DNA of 64,000 nt from Bos javanicus (GCF_032452875.1 NC_083896.1:5518001-5582000); one strand, 5' to 3'. Positions 33,009-44,971 are shown, counted from the stretch's first letter. Numbers and translations are program-made. Notes: generated by a model from the letters alone, not told the origin.

Positions 33009-33419
33009 CTGGGATTCCGCAGCAGCCCTTTGTATCCAACTGTGGCTGTGAGCTCCATGCTCGGGGCATTCAGAGCAGGGCCCACAAAGCAGGGTCTGTT
33101 CAGCCTCACAGAAGAGGCCTTTGGCTTCCTGGTGTGTCACACAGATCTGTTCCTCAGAACTGTGGTCGTGGTCAGCTCTGGCCTTTCTGGCAAGGGAAGC
33201 CAGGCTCTTGAGGACAATATTCGTTGTGAAATGGGGCTTTGCTGATATTTTCCTGCACTCAGGGCAGCTCTTTGGAATCCAGTCTTCTTCCCAGCAAAGG
33301 CTCAGACAGGGACAGCAGAAGCTGTGCCCACAGTCTATGGTGACGGGGTCCAGGAAGTAGTTCATGCAGATGGAGTAGGTGAGTTCATTCTGGAAAGTTT
33401 CCAGTGTGTCTGAATCCAT
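33009..33419 (-). CDS. TRIM copy B RING + B-box exon (137 codons)
   Basis: Opens at ATG 33419 with 'MDSDTLETFQNEL'. The RING is C3HC4 ('SICMNYFLDPVTIDCGHSFC', then 'CPEC'), followed by 'CVTHQEAKGLFCEAEQTLLC' and 'CPEHGAHSH', the B-box 2 zinc ligands. Donor CCCAG|GTAGGT at 33007-33008. All zinc ligands I can identify are present, so this exon is not degraded. Confidence 0.88.
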
Positions 33420-34762
33420 GTTTCTAAATGCTAAATACAGAAATAGGAAAAACTGTAAACAGGTCAGTGTTTGCTTATAACTTAAATAACAAAACTACTC
33501 CTTACAAGAGAAAAAAAAAATGTGTCATTGCTCGTTCAGGAAAACAATTTTTCCTGGAGTCAATTTAAACCACCAGAGCCTGTCATAGTTTGAACTGGTG
33601 AATATTCCCAGCTAACAATAATCAGTAAAAAAATAATCAATTATTTAATAAACCAAAGAAATATGTTTTATTATATACAAGGATTTCCTCTCTACAATAG
33701 AAATTCCAGACATTTGGTTAATAGAAAAACATCAGATTCTTTATTTTCTTATATTTCCCTTTTTGCCCATTCCACTTCTTTGGAATCTTTACCAGTTGAT
33801 TGGATCTATTTTGAACACTTTTCACTTATGGACTGAAAAGTGAGGACTTTAAAATGATAGCAAATGTGACCATCTCAAGAAGATTTTCTGATTAATTTAA
33901 TCCATTAATTCATATTCATCTATGAATTGTAGACATTATGTTGAACATTTTAGGAGTATTATATGTTTTATTTCCCTGGGTTGGGAAGATCCTCTGGAGA
34001 AGGGAATGACAACCCATTCCTGTATTCTAGCCTGGAAAATCCCATAGACAGAGGAGCCTGGCAGACTACAGTCCATGGGTTCACAAAGAGTCAGACAGTT
34101 GAGGGGCTAAGCACACACACGTGTGTTTTATAAATATTCATGTCTCTAGAAAACTCTTTTAAGACATAAAAACATATAATAACATATGGTCATGAAATAA
34201 TGATGAAATAGCTTAATATTATAAATAGAAATATATTAAAACTAACTTATTAACAGTTATTTTAAAATTTTAAGTCATTTAAAAAACTTAAAAAAAAAAA
34301 CAACTTGTTTTCTTGGATGAGACCCATACAAGTAAAGAGGTAATGAAAAGCATTTGGATGAGAGAAAGTGGGCATGAATATATACTTTCAGTTATCATAC
34401 TCTGTGACCAAATATTTACTTTAACTATGATTCCTGTTTTCTTCCCTGTCTATAAGAAATTGAATAGGAGAGGTGACTTCTTTCCAAGGGTGAGAATATA
34501 GGCCTGGTCAAAAAAAGAGACAGAGTCCATGGGGTCACAAAGAGTCAGACATGACTGAGTGACTTTCACTTTCTTTCACTTCTTAACATAGTATTGGTAA
34601 AATAAGTTACTAGTTTAAAAATCCCACATGAAATAAATGCTTGATGCAGCATTCACTTATAGATATTTCTGATAAAAAAAATTACCTTTCTGTTCACAGT
34701 CACTGAAAGTTTCATTTTGAAGTGAACATAGCAGAATTTCATTGTACCTTGATAGAACTCAC
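33420..34762 (-). other. Intron 1 of TRIM copy B
   Basis: Between the 5' UTR exon donor (AAG|GTGAGT at 34761-34762) and the acceptor TATTTAG upstream of the ATG. It holds a Bov-tA fragment and AT-rich sequence. Confidence 0.65.
33975..34115 (+). mobile_element. Bov-tA/Bov-A fragment
   Basis: CCCTGGGTTGGGAAGATCC followed by 'GACAACCCATTCCTGTATTC' and 'AGTCCATGGGTTCACAAAGAGTC' words. A second short piece of the same kind lies at about 34525-34580. Confidence 0.65.
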
Positions 34763-34920
34763 CTTTGGATACAGTTGATGAAATGTTCTACTCCTGTTCC
34801 TTAAGTAACTTTGTTAAATTCAGTTCAGCTTAGGTGCTCACCTCCTCCTGGCAGAAAGTTTCCAAAGTCTCCACAGTGCAACCTACTTCAGTCCAGACAT
34901 CTATTAGACTCTGGAGAAGA
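34763..34920 (-). other. TRIM copy B 5' UTR exon (noncoding)
   Basis: Ends at donor CCAAAG|GTGAGTTC, conserved with copy C (59823). The 5' limit is estimated as ~30 nt downstream of the TATA box. Confidence 0.55.
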
Positions 34921-34945
34921 AGGAGTTTGCATCTTCAAGAGATGC

Positions 34946-34972
34946 TTTATAAATTCTCTGAAGACCACGCCC
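34946..34972 (-). promoter_or_regulatory. TRIM copy B core promoter: TATA box and GGGCGTGG box
   Basis: On the minus strand GGGCGTGGTC (34963-34972) is followed ~10 bp downstream by TTTATAAA (34946-34953). Copy C has the same order and spacing (60022-60047), as well as an upstream conserved CACATGATTAGATTTTGCA. The GC/CACCC-type box would suit Sp/KLF factors. Confidence 0.6.
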
Positions 34973-35039
34973 ATTTCCTCCAAGTGATAGTGTTATGGGC
35001 CCTGCAAATAGATATAGGTGCACATGATTAGATTTTGCA

Positions 35040-35475
35040 CTGTTGAAAACACTGTAAGATGCCAATGATTGAAGTCAAACTTTTGAAACCTACTTAATCC
35101 AATTATCACAATCAAATCTTCACTAAAAAGTCATATGCTGAATTTATAGTTGTTTGGACAATAAATGAACAACACTGTATGAATTTAATATCTCCATTTA
35201 ATGAACTATATTTCTAATTCTAGATGACAATTATATCTATTACTTTGGGTAAAAATCCCTTAGAAGAAATGGAATAGTTCTCATAGTCAACAAGAGTCTG
35301 AAATGCAGTACTTGGGTGGAATCTCAAAAATGATAAAATGATGTCAGTTTGTTTCCAAGGTGAATGATTCAGTACCACAAATATCCAAATCTGTGCTCCA
35401 ACCACTGATATGGAAGAAATGAAGTTTATTTGTTCTATGAATACCTACAGCACCTTCTAGAACTAACACCAAAAA
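35040..35475. other. Upstream flank of TRIM copy B
   Basis: Similar to 60115-60290 upstream of copy C (same 'TGATTGAA' and 'CCTACTTAATCCAATT' words) and thus part of the duplicated unit. No gene seen. Confidence 0.5.
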
Positions 35476-37037
35476 AAGATGTCCTTTACATTATACAACA
35501 TGAAATGCAAAAGTAGAAAGTCAAGAAAAACCCAGAATATCATTCAAGTTTGGCCTCATATTGCAAATGAAGCAGGGCAAAGGCTAATAGACATTTTTCA
35601 AAAGAACACACTTGTCAAAGCAAACACCCTTTCCAACAACCCAAGAGATGACTCTACACATGGACATCACCAGATGGTCAATACCAAAATCACATTGATT
35701 ATGTTTTTTACAGCCCAAAGTGAAGAAGCTCTATACAGTCAGTAAAAACAAGACCTGGAGTTGATTGTGGCTCAGACTGTGAGTTCTTATTACAAAATTC
35801 AGACTTAAATTGAAGAAAGTAGGGGAAACCACTAGGCTCTTCAAGTATGACCTAAATCAAAACCTTTATTCAGTGGAGGTCATGCATAAATTCAATGCAT
35901 TAAATTTGGTAGCGAGAATGCCTGAAGAACTATGGATGGAGGTTCATAACACTGTACAGCTGGCAGTGACCAAAACCATCCCAATAAAAAGGAAACGCAA
36001 GAAGGCAAAGTGGATGTCTGAGAAGGTTTTAGAAATAGCTGAGGAAAGAAGAATAATTAAAGGCAAAGGAGAAAAGGAAAGATATACCCAACCGAATGCA
36101 GAGTTCCAGAAAATAGCAAAGAGAGATAAGAAGGCCTTTGTAAATGAACAATGTAAAAAATAAAGGTAAACCATAGAATGGGAAAAACTAGAGATCTCTT
36201 CTAGAAAATTGGAGATATGAAGGGAATATTTCTTACAATGATGGGAATGATAAAGGACAGAAATGGTAAGGACTGAACAGAAACACAAGGGATTAAGAAG
36301 ACGTGGCAAGAATACACAGAATAACTGTACAAGAAGGTTCGTAATGACCTGAATAACCACGATAGTGTGGTCATCAACCTAGAGCCAGACATCCTGGAAT
36401 ATGAAGTCAAGTGGGTCTTAGGAAGCATTACTGCAAATAAAGCTAGTGGAGGTGATAGAATTCCAGTTGAACAAGTTAATTCCTAAAAGATGATACCATT
36501 TAACTGTTGCACTCAATATGTCAGCAAATTTGGAAAGCTCAGTAGAGGCCACAGAACTGGAAAATGTCACTTTTCAATCCAATCTCAAAAAAGGACATGC
36601 TAAAGAATGTCCAAACTACCCTACAATTGTCCTCATTTCACATGCTAGCAAGGTTATGCTCAAAATCCTTCATGCTAGGCTTCAGCAGTACATGCACTGA
36701 AAACTTTCAGATGTACAAGATGGATTTCAAAAAGGCAGAGGAACAAGAAATCCAATTGCCAACATTTGTTGGATCAAATTCTGCAAAGGAATTCCAGAAA
36801 ACCATCTATTTCTGCTTCACTGACTACACTAAAACTTGGACTGTGTGGATTACAACAAATTGTAGGAAATTCTTAAGACATAGGAGTACTGGACCACCTT
36901 ACCTGTCTCCTGAGAAACCTGTATGTGCATCAAAAGGAACAGTTAGAACCAGACAGGGAAAAAGGAACCACTTCCAAATTGGGAAAGGAATATGATAAGG
37001 CTGTATTTTGTCACCTTGCTCATTTAACTTATATGGA

Positions 37038-37073
<36 letters not shown>

Positions 37074-37082
37074 ACGCACACA
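37038..37082 (+). repeat. (TG)n / (CA)n microsatellite
   Basis: TG repeats followed by GCGCACGCACACAC, next to a SINE insertion. Confidence 0.85.
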
Positions 37083-37084
37083 CT

Positions 37085-37300
37085 CAGTTACTACAGTTGT
37101 GTCTGACTCTTTGCGACACTGTGGACTGAAGCCTACCAGGCTCCTCTGTCCATGGGATTCTCCAGGCAAGAATACTGGAGCTTATTTCCATGTCCTCCTC
37201 CAGGGGATCTTTCCTACCCAGAGATGGAACCTATATCTCCTACATCTTCTGCATTGAGGGCAGGTTCTTTATCGCTGAGGCACTGGGGAAGCCCTTATAT
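37085..37300 (-). mobile_element. Bov-tA SINE, antisense
   Basis: GTGTCTGACTCTTTGCGACAC, 'TCCATGGGATTCTCCAGGCAAG' and the reversed tRNA part ending GGGGAAGCCC; inserted in the sense BovB. Confidence 0.8.
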
Positions 37301-38165
37301 GCAGAGAGCATCAGGCAAAATGCCAGGGTGGATGAATCACAAGCTGGAATCAAGATTGCTGGGAGAAATATCAACAACCTCAGATATGAAGATGATATCA
37401 TTCTAATGGCAGAAAGTGAAAAGGAACTAAAGAGTCTTGATGAGAGTAAAAAAGGAGAATGAATAAGTTGACTTGAAACTTAACATTAAAAATCCTAAAA
37501 TCATAGCGTCCAATCCCATCACTTAATGGCTAATATCCAAGGAAAGAAAGTGGAAGTACTGACAGATTTTTTTTTCTTGAACTCAAAAATCACTGTGGAC
37601 AATGACTGCCACTGTGAAATTAAAAGATGCTTGCTTCTTGGAAGAAAAGGTATGACAAACCTAGACAGTGTATTAAAAAGCAGAGACATCATCTTGCTGA
37701 CAAAGGTTCAAATAGCAAAAGCTATGGTTTTTCCAGTAGTCTTGTACAGATGTGGGAGTTGGTCCATAATGCTCACATTGGCTGAGCACTGAAAAAATTG
37801 ATGCTTTCAAATTGTGATGTTGGTGAAGACTCTTGAGAGTTCCTGGAACTTCAAGGAGATCAAGACACTCAATCCTAAAGTAAATCAACCCTGAATATTC
37901 ATTGGAAGGACTGTTGCTGAAGCTTTAATATCTTGGCCACCTGATGCAAAGAGCCAATTCATGGGAAAAATCTTGATTCTAGGCAAGATTGAAGAGAAAC
38001 AGAGAAGTAGGTGGTAGAAGATGGGACAGTGAGATAGCATCACAAACTCAGTGGACATCAGTTTCAGTAAACTCTGGGACACAGTGGCAGAGAGAGGAGC
38101 CTGGTGCACTACATTTCATGGCATAGCAAAAATTCTGCCATAACTTAGTGACTGAACAACAACAT

Positions 38166-38410
38166 CAACCCTCAGAAACCAAAGCATAATCTACCTTTTT
38201 AAAAAGAATAGACAAGATTTAGTGACTTTGTTTTATTTCATAGAACAGAATAATAAAAGATAATTTTCACTTTACAGGTGAGAGATCTTCCAAATACTAT
38301 CTTAACCAAGCAATCATGTTTAACATCAACAGTTATGTCAGGTTGATACCAGATACTTCTGATTGGATGCAGTAAGAAGAATGATGCATCTTTGTGCTGT
38401 TCCTCTCTAA
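38166..38410. other. Unassigned interval
   Basis: AT-rich; nothing recognised. Confidence 0.4.
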
Positions 38411-38414
38411 AACA

Positions 38415-38815
38415 ATTGCTGTTGTTCAGTGGCTAAGTTGTGTCCAACTTTTTGCAACTCTGGAGACTTCAGCAAAGTTTGCTCAGACTCATGTCCATTG
38501 AGTTGGTGATGCAATCCAACCATTTTGTTGTCTGTTGCTCCCTTCTCCTCCTGCCCTTAGTCTTTCCCAGCACCAGAGTCTTTTCCAACGAGTCCATGCC
38601 TCGCATCAAGTGGCCTAAGTATTGGAGCCTCAGCTTCAGCCTCAGTCCTTCCAATGAATATTCAAGGTTGATTTCCTTTAGGATTGATTGTCCAAGGGAC
38701 TTTCAAGAGTATTTTCCAGCACCACAATTTGAAAGCACCGATCCTTCAACTCTCAGCCTTCTTTACTGTCCAACTCTCACATCTTTACATGACTATGGAA
38801 AACACATCTCTCAAA
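38415..38815 (-). mobile_element. BovB 3' fragment, antisense
   Basis: Minus-strand ORF 38469-38654 carries 'LRLQYLGHLMRGMDSLEKTLVLG', the BovB C-terminal signature. A further piece (GAAAAACCGTAGCTTTGAC) resumes after the SINE near 39010. Confidence 0.8.
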
Positions 38816-39015
38816 GTGTTAATTGCTCAGTTGTGTCTGACTCTTTATGACCCATGAACTGTAGCTCCCAGGCTCCTCTGTCCATGGGATTTTGCTGGCA
38901 AGAATATTGAATTAGGTTGCGATTTCCTTCTCTGGGGGATCTTCCCAACCCCGGGATAGAACCTGGGTCTCCTGCATTGTAGGCAGATTCTTTACCACCT
39001 GAGCCACCAGGAAAA
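38816..39015 (-). mobile_element. Bov-tA SINE, antisense, in BovB
   Basis: TCAGTTGTGTCTGACTCTT... to 'TTTACCACCTGAGCCACCAGG'; splits the BovB at 38415. Confidence 0.8.
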
Positions 39016-39039
39016 ACCGTAGCTTTGACTATATGGACC

Positions 39040-39835
39040 TCAAAAACACAAACCCAGTCTAATTATAAGAAAACCCACCATAGAGGGTCATTTTACAAAA
39101 GACCTGGACAGTATGTTTGAAGATGGTAAAGGTTATGAAAATCAAGAAAAAAGCTGTCGCAAACCAGAACAGACATGAGAATGGGCACAATAGACATTCC
39201 TGGATGGGTTCCTGGAAAAGGAAAAAGAAAATATTGTAAAAAACAATTGCAACATAAATAAATTTTGGAATTAAAAAATTTAGAGATAATAGTTGCTTTG
39301 ACAAATACAACTTAAGAGACTGATAATTTCAGGAGAATAATAATCTGGGTGAAGGGGTATTTGATAAATCTCTTTTGTGTCATTTTTGTTCAATTTTTCT
39401 ACAGTTCTACAATTATTTCACAATAAGATGCAAAAATTTCCTAAACTTTTAAAGATCAGCATTTCAAGAATGGAATTTCTGTATGACCTGTTAAACTCAC
39501 ACAATGTAATACTATATAGAAGATGAAAAGTATAAAAATCTGCATGTACTAATATGAAAGATCTTCATGGCTTATTTCTCTAATGAAGGAAAATTCTGGA
39601 AGAATTTACATAACTGAGTTTCTGTAAAATATCGGTTTAAAAAAACTGTACAATATGATTGCTTTTCTGTAAAATAGCATTGCTTTTCATGTCACAAGTT
39701 CAGTGTGTGTATTGGGAGGAAGCCTGATGTGATGGTGGAAGTGTAATGGGGGAACATCCATCTGAATCTCCACAGCAGGTTCTGCTTTTCCTCTCAGTTC
39801 TGCTTGATGCTCCCTCTTCTCTTTTGTGGTATCTA
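39040..39835. other. Unassigned AT-rich interval
   Basis: Short ORFs only; no family resemblance. Confidence 0.4.
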
Positions 39836-39839
39836 TGGA

Positions 39840-42543
39840 GGTTGAGCTTTAAGCCAACTTTTTCACTCTCCACTTTTAGTTTCATCAAGAGGCTTTTTAG
39901 TTCCTCTTCACTTTCTGCCATAAGGGTGGTGTCATCTGCATATCTGAGGTTCTTGATATTTCTCCCGGCAATCTTGCTTCCAGCTTGTGTTTCTTCCAGT
40001 CCAGCGTTTCTCATGATGTACTCTGCATAGAAGTCAAATAAGCAGAGTGACAATATACAGCCTTGACATACTCCTTTTCCTATTTGGAACCAGTCTGTTG
40101 TTCCATGTCCAGTCCTAACTGTTGCTTCCTGACCTGCATACAGATTTCTCAAGGAGCAGGTCAGGTGGTTTGGTATTCCCATCTCTTTCAGAATTTCTCA
40201 CAGTTTATTGTGATCCACACAGTCAAAGGCGTTGGCATAGTCAATAAAGCAGAGATAGACGTTTTTCTGGAACTTTCTTGCTTTTTCCATGATCCAGCAG
40301 ATGTTGGCAATTTGATCTCTGGTTCCTCTGCCTTTTCTAAAACCAGCTTGAACATCAGGAAGTTCACGGTTTACATATTGCTGAAACCTGGCTTGGAGAA
40401 TTTTGAGCAGTACTTTACTAGCATGCGAGATGAGTGCAATTGTGCGGTAGTTTGAGCATTCTTTGGCATTGCCTTTCTTTGGGATTGGAATGAAAACTGA
40501 CCTTTTCCGTTCTGTGGCCACTGTAGAGTTTTCCAAATTTGCTGGCATATTGAGTGCAGCACTTTCACAGCATCATCTTTCAGAATTTGAGATAGATCCA
40601 CTGGAATTCCATTACCTCCACTAGCTTTGTTCATAGTGATGCTTTCTAAGGCCCACTTGACTTCATATTCCAGAATGTCTGGCTCTAGGTCAGTGATCAC
40701 ACCATCGTGATTATCTGGGTCTTGAAGATCTTTTTTGTACAGTTCTTCTGTGTATTCTTGCCACCTCTTCTTAATATCTTCTGCTTCTGTTAGGTCAATA
40801 CCATTTCTGTCCTTTATCGAGCCCATCTTTGCATGAAATGTTCCCTTGTTATCTCTGATTTTCTTCAAGAGATCTCTAGTCTTTCCCATTCTGTTGTTTT
40901 CCTTTATTTCTTTGCATTGCTCACTGAAGAAGGCTTTCTTATCTCTTCTTGCTATTCTTTGGAACTCTGCATTCAGATGCTTATATCTTTCCTTTTCTCC
41001 TTTGCTTTTTACTTCTCTTCTTTCACAGCTATTTGTAAGGCCTCCCAGACAGCCATTTTGCTTTTTTGCATTTCTTTTTCATGGGGATGGTCTTGATCCC
41101 TGTCTCCTGAACAATGTCAGGAATCTCATTCCATGGTTCATCAGGCACTCTATCTATCAGATCTAGTCCCTCAAATCTATTTCTCACTTCCACTGTATAA
41201 TTATAAGGAATTTGATTTAGGTCATACCTGAATGGTCTAGTGGTTTTCCTTACTTTCTTCAATTTCAGTCTGAATTTGGCAATAAGGAGTTCATGATCAG
41301 AGCCACAGTCAGCTCCCGGTCTTGTTTTTGTTGACTGTATAGATCTTCTCCATCTTTGGCTGCAAAGAATATAATCAATCTGATTTCGGTGTTGACCATC
41401 TGGTGATGTCCATGTGTAGAGTCTTCTCTTGTGTTGTTGGAAGAGGGTGTTTGTTATGACCCGTGCATTTTCTTGGTAAAACTCTATTAGTGTTTGCCCT
41501 GCTTCATTCCGTATTCCAAGGCCAAATTTGCCTGTTACTCCAGGTGTTTCTTGACTTCCTACGTTTGCATTCCAGTCCCCTATAATGAAAAGGACGTCTT
41601 TTTTGGGTGTTAGTTCTAAAAGGTCTTGTAGGTCTTTATAGAACCGTTCAACTTCAGCTTCTTCAGTGTTACTGGTTGGGGCATAGACTTGGATTACTGT
41701 GATATTGAATGGTTTACCTTGGAAACGAACAGAGATCATTCTGTCGATTTTTGAGATTGCATCCAAGTACTGCATTTCAGACTCTTTTGTTGACCATGAT
41801 GGCTACTCCATTTCTTCTGAGGGATTCCTGCCTGCAGTAGTAGATATAATGGTCATCTGAGTTAAATTCACCCATTTCAGTCTATTTGAGTTTGCTGATT
41901 CCTAGGATGTCGACATTCACTCTTGCCATCTCTTGTTTGACCACTTCCAATTTGCCTTGATTCATGGACCTGACATTCCAGGTTCCTATGCAATATTGCT
42001 CTTTACAGCATCGGACCTTGCTTCTATCACCAGTCACATCCACAGCTGGGTATTGTGTTTGCTTTGGCTCCACCCCTTCATTCTTTCTGGAGTTATTTCT
42101 CCACTGATCTCCAGTAGCATATCGGGCACCTACTGACCTGGGGAGTTCCTCTTTCAGTATCTTATCATTTTGCCTTTTCATACTGTTGATGGGGTTCTCA
42201 AGGCAAGAATACTGAAGTGGTTTGCCATTCCCTTCTCCAGTGGACCACATTCTATCAGATCTCTCCACCATGACCCGCCCGTCTTGGTTTGCCCCAAGGG
42301 CATGTCTTAGTTTCACTGAGTTAGAAAAGGCTGTGGTCCTAGTGTGATTAGATTGACTAGTTTTCTATAAGTATGGTTTCAGTGTGTCTGTCCTCTGATG
42401 CCCTCTTGCAACACCTACCGTCTTACTTGGGTTTCTCTTACATTGGGCGTGGGTTATCTCTTCATGGCTGCTCCAGCAAAGCGCAGCCACTGCTCCTTAC
42501 CTTGGACGAGGGGTATCTCCTCACCACCACTCTTCCTGACCTT
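39840..42543 (-). mobile_element. BovB LINE, antisense, 5' and central parts (host of the provirus)
   Basis: Most complete BovB here. Minus-strand segments: N-terminal/EN start (41882-42316, 'GTWNVRSMNQGKLEVV', 'VNVDILGISKLKW' in outline), endonuclease (41029-41775, 'VYAPTSNTEEAEVERFY', 'IGDWNANVGSQETPGV', 'RNQIDYILCSQRWR', 'GSDHELLIAKFRLKL') and RT (40371-40889, 40198-40548, 39700-40182). Frameshifts separate them. The 3' end beyond ~39840 is missing. The upstream end is cut by the provirus at 42544 and resumes at 50174-50192 (ACCTTCAACGTGGGATAGC). Confidence 0.88.
42539..42543 (+). repeat. Provirus target-site duplication, left copy (ACCTT)
   Basis: ACCTT here and at 50174-50178. BovB sequence continues from one flank to the other when the provirus is removed. 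Confidence 0.75.
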
Positions 42544-42944
42544 TGTTGGGGTTTTTCTCCCCGGGACTTGGAAGCGACGAACCTGAAAGAAGGACACTTG
42601 GACAGTCTCTTGCAAGGACTGACAAGTTTATTTCCACAGTCAAGCTTTTTTATAGAAGCAGGAACAAAGAGCTTAAAGTATGCAGCCAGCAGAGCACATA
42701 CGGAGTTAACACATAATCAGTAGAAACATTTCAAGGACAGTGTGCTCTAAATGACTCATGGGCTTCTCCCACCACCCGCTCTCACAAGTAACATCCTTAT
42801 TTATTATTAACTCTTGGCCCTGAGCATAACCAAAGGGAGGAGGTGTCTTTCTGTCCATAGTGCAAGGCCGCGTACTTCTGGCCCTTCACCATTTTCCCAA
42901 GGACTTTCTCCTTTTATGGCTATTTTGCACTACATTTCCCAACA
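42544..42944 (-). mobile_element. Provirus 3' LTR (401 bp)
   Basis: TGTTGGGG...CCCAACA. On the minus strand it has CTATAAAA followed by AATAAA. It differs from the 5' LTR at about 16 positions and one 2-nt indel by my count, i.e. roughly 4%. Confidence 0.93.
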
Positions 42945-44971
42945 TATCCTCCTTTTATTTTTAAATTAAGCACAGCGGCGGCTAGTTGGACTCCATTGTG
43001 GGAAGCATGGAGTCTTGAGTAGAGACTTCTGTATCCTATAATCAAGGACAAAAAGAGCAGGGTGATGAATACATATATGAAAATATTGCTTCCTGGAAGC
43101 CAAGCTCTAGGGTCTAGAGACGATAGGGTTTTGGTTAAAGTATCATAGAATTGAGTACTATACAATTCCCTAGGTACCCTAATTTGAAAATTAGCAACTT
43201 GTTGTTTCAACAAATAAATGTCTAAACTTGAGTTACTTGTGAGATCCTGCAAATGTGCCTTAACCTTATTCCAAGGATATTCAGTGCTATTATAGGGCAT
43301 GTTAGTCAGACAAAAAGAAGTAAAATTTCAGTGACAGCCCATAGGTGTTCGGAAAGTCAGTTGCTGCATTTGATCTCCTAAGAAGATAACCACAGTTTGT
43401 AACTCATTAATTCGTGTTTGTAATTGCTGATCTATTTGAGCTTGTCGAGTCCACAGATCATGAGAGTCTTTGTGCCAAGCACTGATAAAATCATGATTTT
43501 GTATAGAATTATGTAAAGCCATACCAGACAAAGTTCCTACAGTCACAATGGAGATAAGGCTTAAGATGCCTGCAATAATCCACCCAAGGATGCGCTTAGA
43601 TCGCCTAAACCCAGTTTTTAACAGTACAGAAAGAAATATAGAATCAGTCCAAGGCTCAGTTAAGTTTATGGGAAGCCATAACTCAGATCTTTGTTTAACT
43701 AGTGCAATGCTAGCATTGTGATATGAAATGGTGTGATTAAGGCAGGTATACAACGCACATGCAGTACAATTGACAATCTTGGCTGATAAGTCAATATCAA
43801 AATGCCCTACAATAAACAAGTATGGAAGGTGAACACATGATTGAATATAGCCAGTACTATTATATAGGAAGGTGTAATTAGAAGGATGAAACACACCCAC
43901 AGTCCCCAAAACACTAGCGAAGTGCTCTAAAGCTGCTGGAATTTTCCAAATGTGCCACTGCTCCGGCCCCACAATGGGGATGACAATCCTGGGTCGTGGG
44001 GGTGATAAGCCCCCGTTATACCAATTCAGCAGTATGTCCTTATCAGTCCAGAAACTTGTCTTGGATTTATGAAAGCCTCCAATGTTTGATCTATTAAACC
44101 AGGAGCAATTATGATGTTCCTCCTGCTCTTCAGAACAGTTTACAAACAAACCGTGAGGTCCCCAGTCAACAAATATAAATGCATGATTGGTATGATTTTG
44201 CTGAATTATAGAAACTTTCCCAAATTGGCTTCGACAATCAGACCAATGTAACAGTTGTATCTCCTGTTTTCTTCTCCAAGATACAGTATGACATGTAGGT
44301 TCCTCTGGTTGAAAAAACGAGTTCAAATAGTTGGCTATCTGGCCTGGATAATGTCGCTCGGAACCATCAAGTAAGAAAGATGCCACGGCAAACATTCCCA
44401 GATGTGAAGCAGTCCCATTGTTAGCAGAGTGTGCCCACCACTGCGGGAAGATAGTCATGCAAAGGGGATGAGATCCAAAACAGGTTTTGAATCCCATGGA
44501 AATATTGATTGGCTTTCCCTCATCTTCTTCATGGATTGGTCGCTTTGTCGACCAGGGACTTGGGAAATGCATGCTATCATTAGTAAAGATCATAGGGGCT
44601 TTATCTACCCAATCCATTATGGACAGAAGTGGTGGGTTGGGTATGTATGCCCAATAAACATACTCTGCACTTACCCCAGAGGAACAGGAAAGAACAGATA
44701 ACATTGTCAGAAACAGCTTATCTGGAGTCATAGGAGTTCCAGTGCTCTTCAGTGTCTGCTCAGCCTGACGAGTCATGTTTTTCACTTGAGCCCATGTAGG
44801 GTAAGGATTCAGACGATGGCGTTTCCTCATTGGCTCCTCCAGGGTCATTGATGAGACCCTTTGTGTCAACTTCATCACTTCCCAAGGGAGTCCGGTCTTG
44901 GGGTCCCTCTCGGCAACGGACATGGCGAAGGGGAACCCAGATTTCCTCTCCATCTGCAATGACAAGACCAT
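42920..44971 (-). pseudogene. ERV env (SU-TM), one in-frame stop
   Basis: Long ORF 43328-44971 with a hydrophobic leader at about residues 85-102 and many N-x-S/T sites in the surface part. An R-S-K-R furin-type site (about residues 457-460) is followed directly by a hydrophobic fusion-peptide-like segment and a heptad region. A TGA at 43328-43330 interrupts the transmembrane ectodomain. The same frame then stays open to 42920 and holds the rest of the ectodomain and a membrane anchor (around 'IYVFITLLFLSLIIGY'). The frame ends inside the 3' LTR. The start overlaps the integrase frame, as usual in betaretroviruses. The first ATG (44971) may not be the true start, as several Met codons precede the leader. 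Non-functional as it stands. Confidence 0.88.
42945..42960 (-). other. Provirus polypurine tract
   Basis: AAAATAAAAGGAGGATA-like purine run directly 5' of the 3' LTR on the minus strand; primes plus-strand DNA synthesis in retroviruses. Confidence 0.7.

Larger units (their letters stand above)
26881..33419 (-). pseudogene. TRIM64-like copy B: all coding exons, two premature stops
   Basis: RING/B-box/coiled-coil/SPRY gene of the TRIM64-TRIM49-TRIM43 group (ubiquitin E3 ligases). Exons, 5' to 3': 33009-33419 (RING and B-box), 32420-32515 (96 nt), 31525-31755 (231 nt), 30731-30753 (23 nt), 28205-28302 (98 nt), 26881-27425 (SPRY). All internal junctions have AG/GT. Lengths sum to 1404 nt, so the frame is kept through all junctions. 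Two stops break it: TAA at 32438-32440 (codon 26 of the 96-nt exon) and TAG at 31711-31713 (codon 15 of the 231-nt exon). Copy C reads through at both places. The terminal stop is supplied by the BovB insertion. The promoter is preserved. Either a recent pseudogene, a truncated RING/B-box protein of about 160 aa, or, if both symmetric coiled-coil exons are skipped, a RING-SPRY form; the first is most likely. Confidence 0.85.
35480..38165 (+). mobile_element. Old BovB LINE, sense, heavily decayed
   Basis: Pieces of the BovB ORF read along the plus strand in changing frames: endonuclease-side ('NTLSNNPRDDSTHGHHQMVNTKI'), 'KRKRKKAKWMSEKVLEIAEERR', RT fingers and palm near 36400-37460 ('NNLRYEDDIILMAESEKELKSL') and 'VFPVVLYRCGSW'. 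It ends near 38160 at GACTGAACAACAACATC. An antisense SINE (~37070-37300) is inserted. It is more degraded than the antisense BovB copies nearby. Confidence 0.8.

Noticed and set aside
33030..33360. Plus-strand ORFs over the RING exon
   Set aside because: Complementary-frame shadows of the RING/B-box exons; the same shadow appears over copy C at 58038-58460, as expected.
26881..33419. Assigning copy B or C to TRIM5
   Set aside because: SPRY and RING words match the TRIM64/TRIM49/TRIM77 group better, and the UBTFL1-like neighbour supports that cluster rather than the TRIM5/6/22/34 cluster.
37038..37082. TG-rich tracts as CRISPR-like or satellite arrays
   Set aside because: Simple dinucleotide repeats without spacers, usual in mammalian DNA.
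43448..44701. Plus-strand ORFs such as 44429-44701 inside the provirus
   Set aside because: They are antisense shadows of env and pol frames with no family resemblance.
43328..44971. Treating the provirus env as a domesticated, working envelope gene
   Set aside because: An in-frame TGA interrupts the transmembrane part and no evidence of expression is available from sequence. Annotated as broken.
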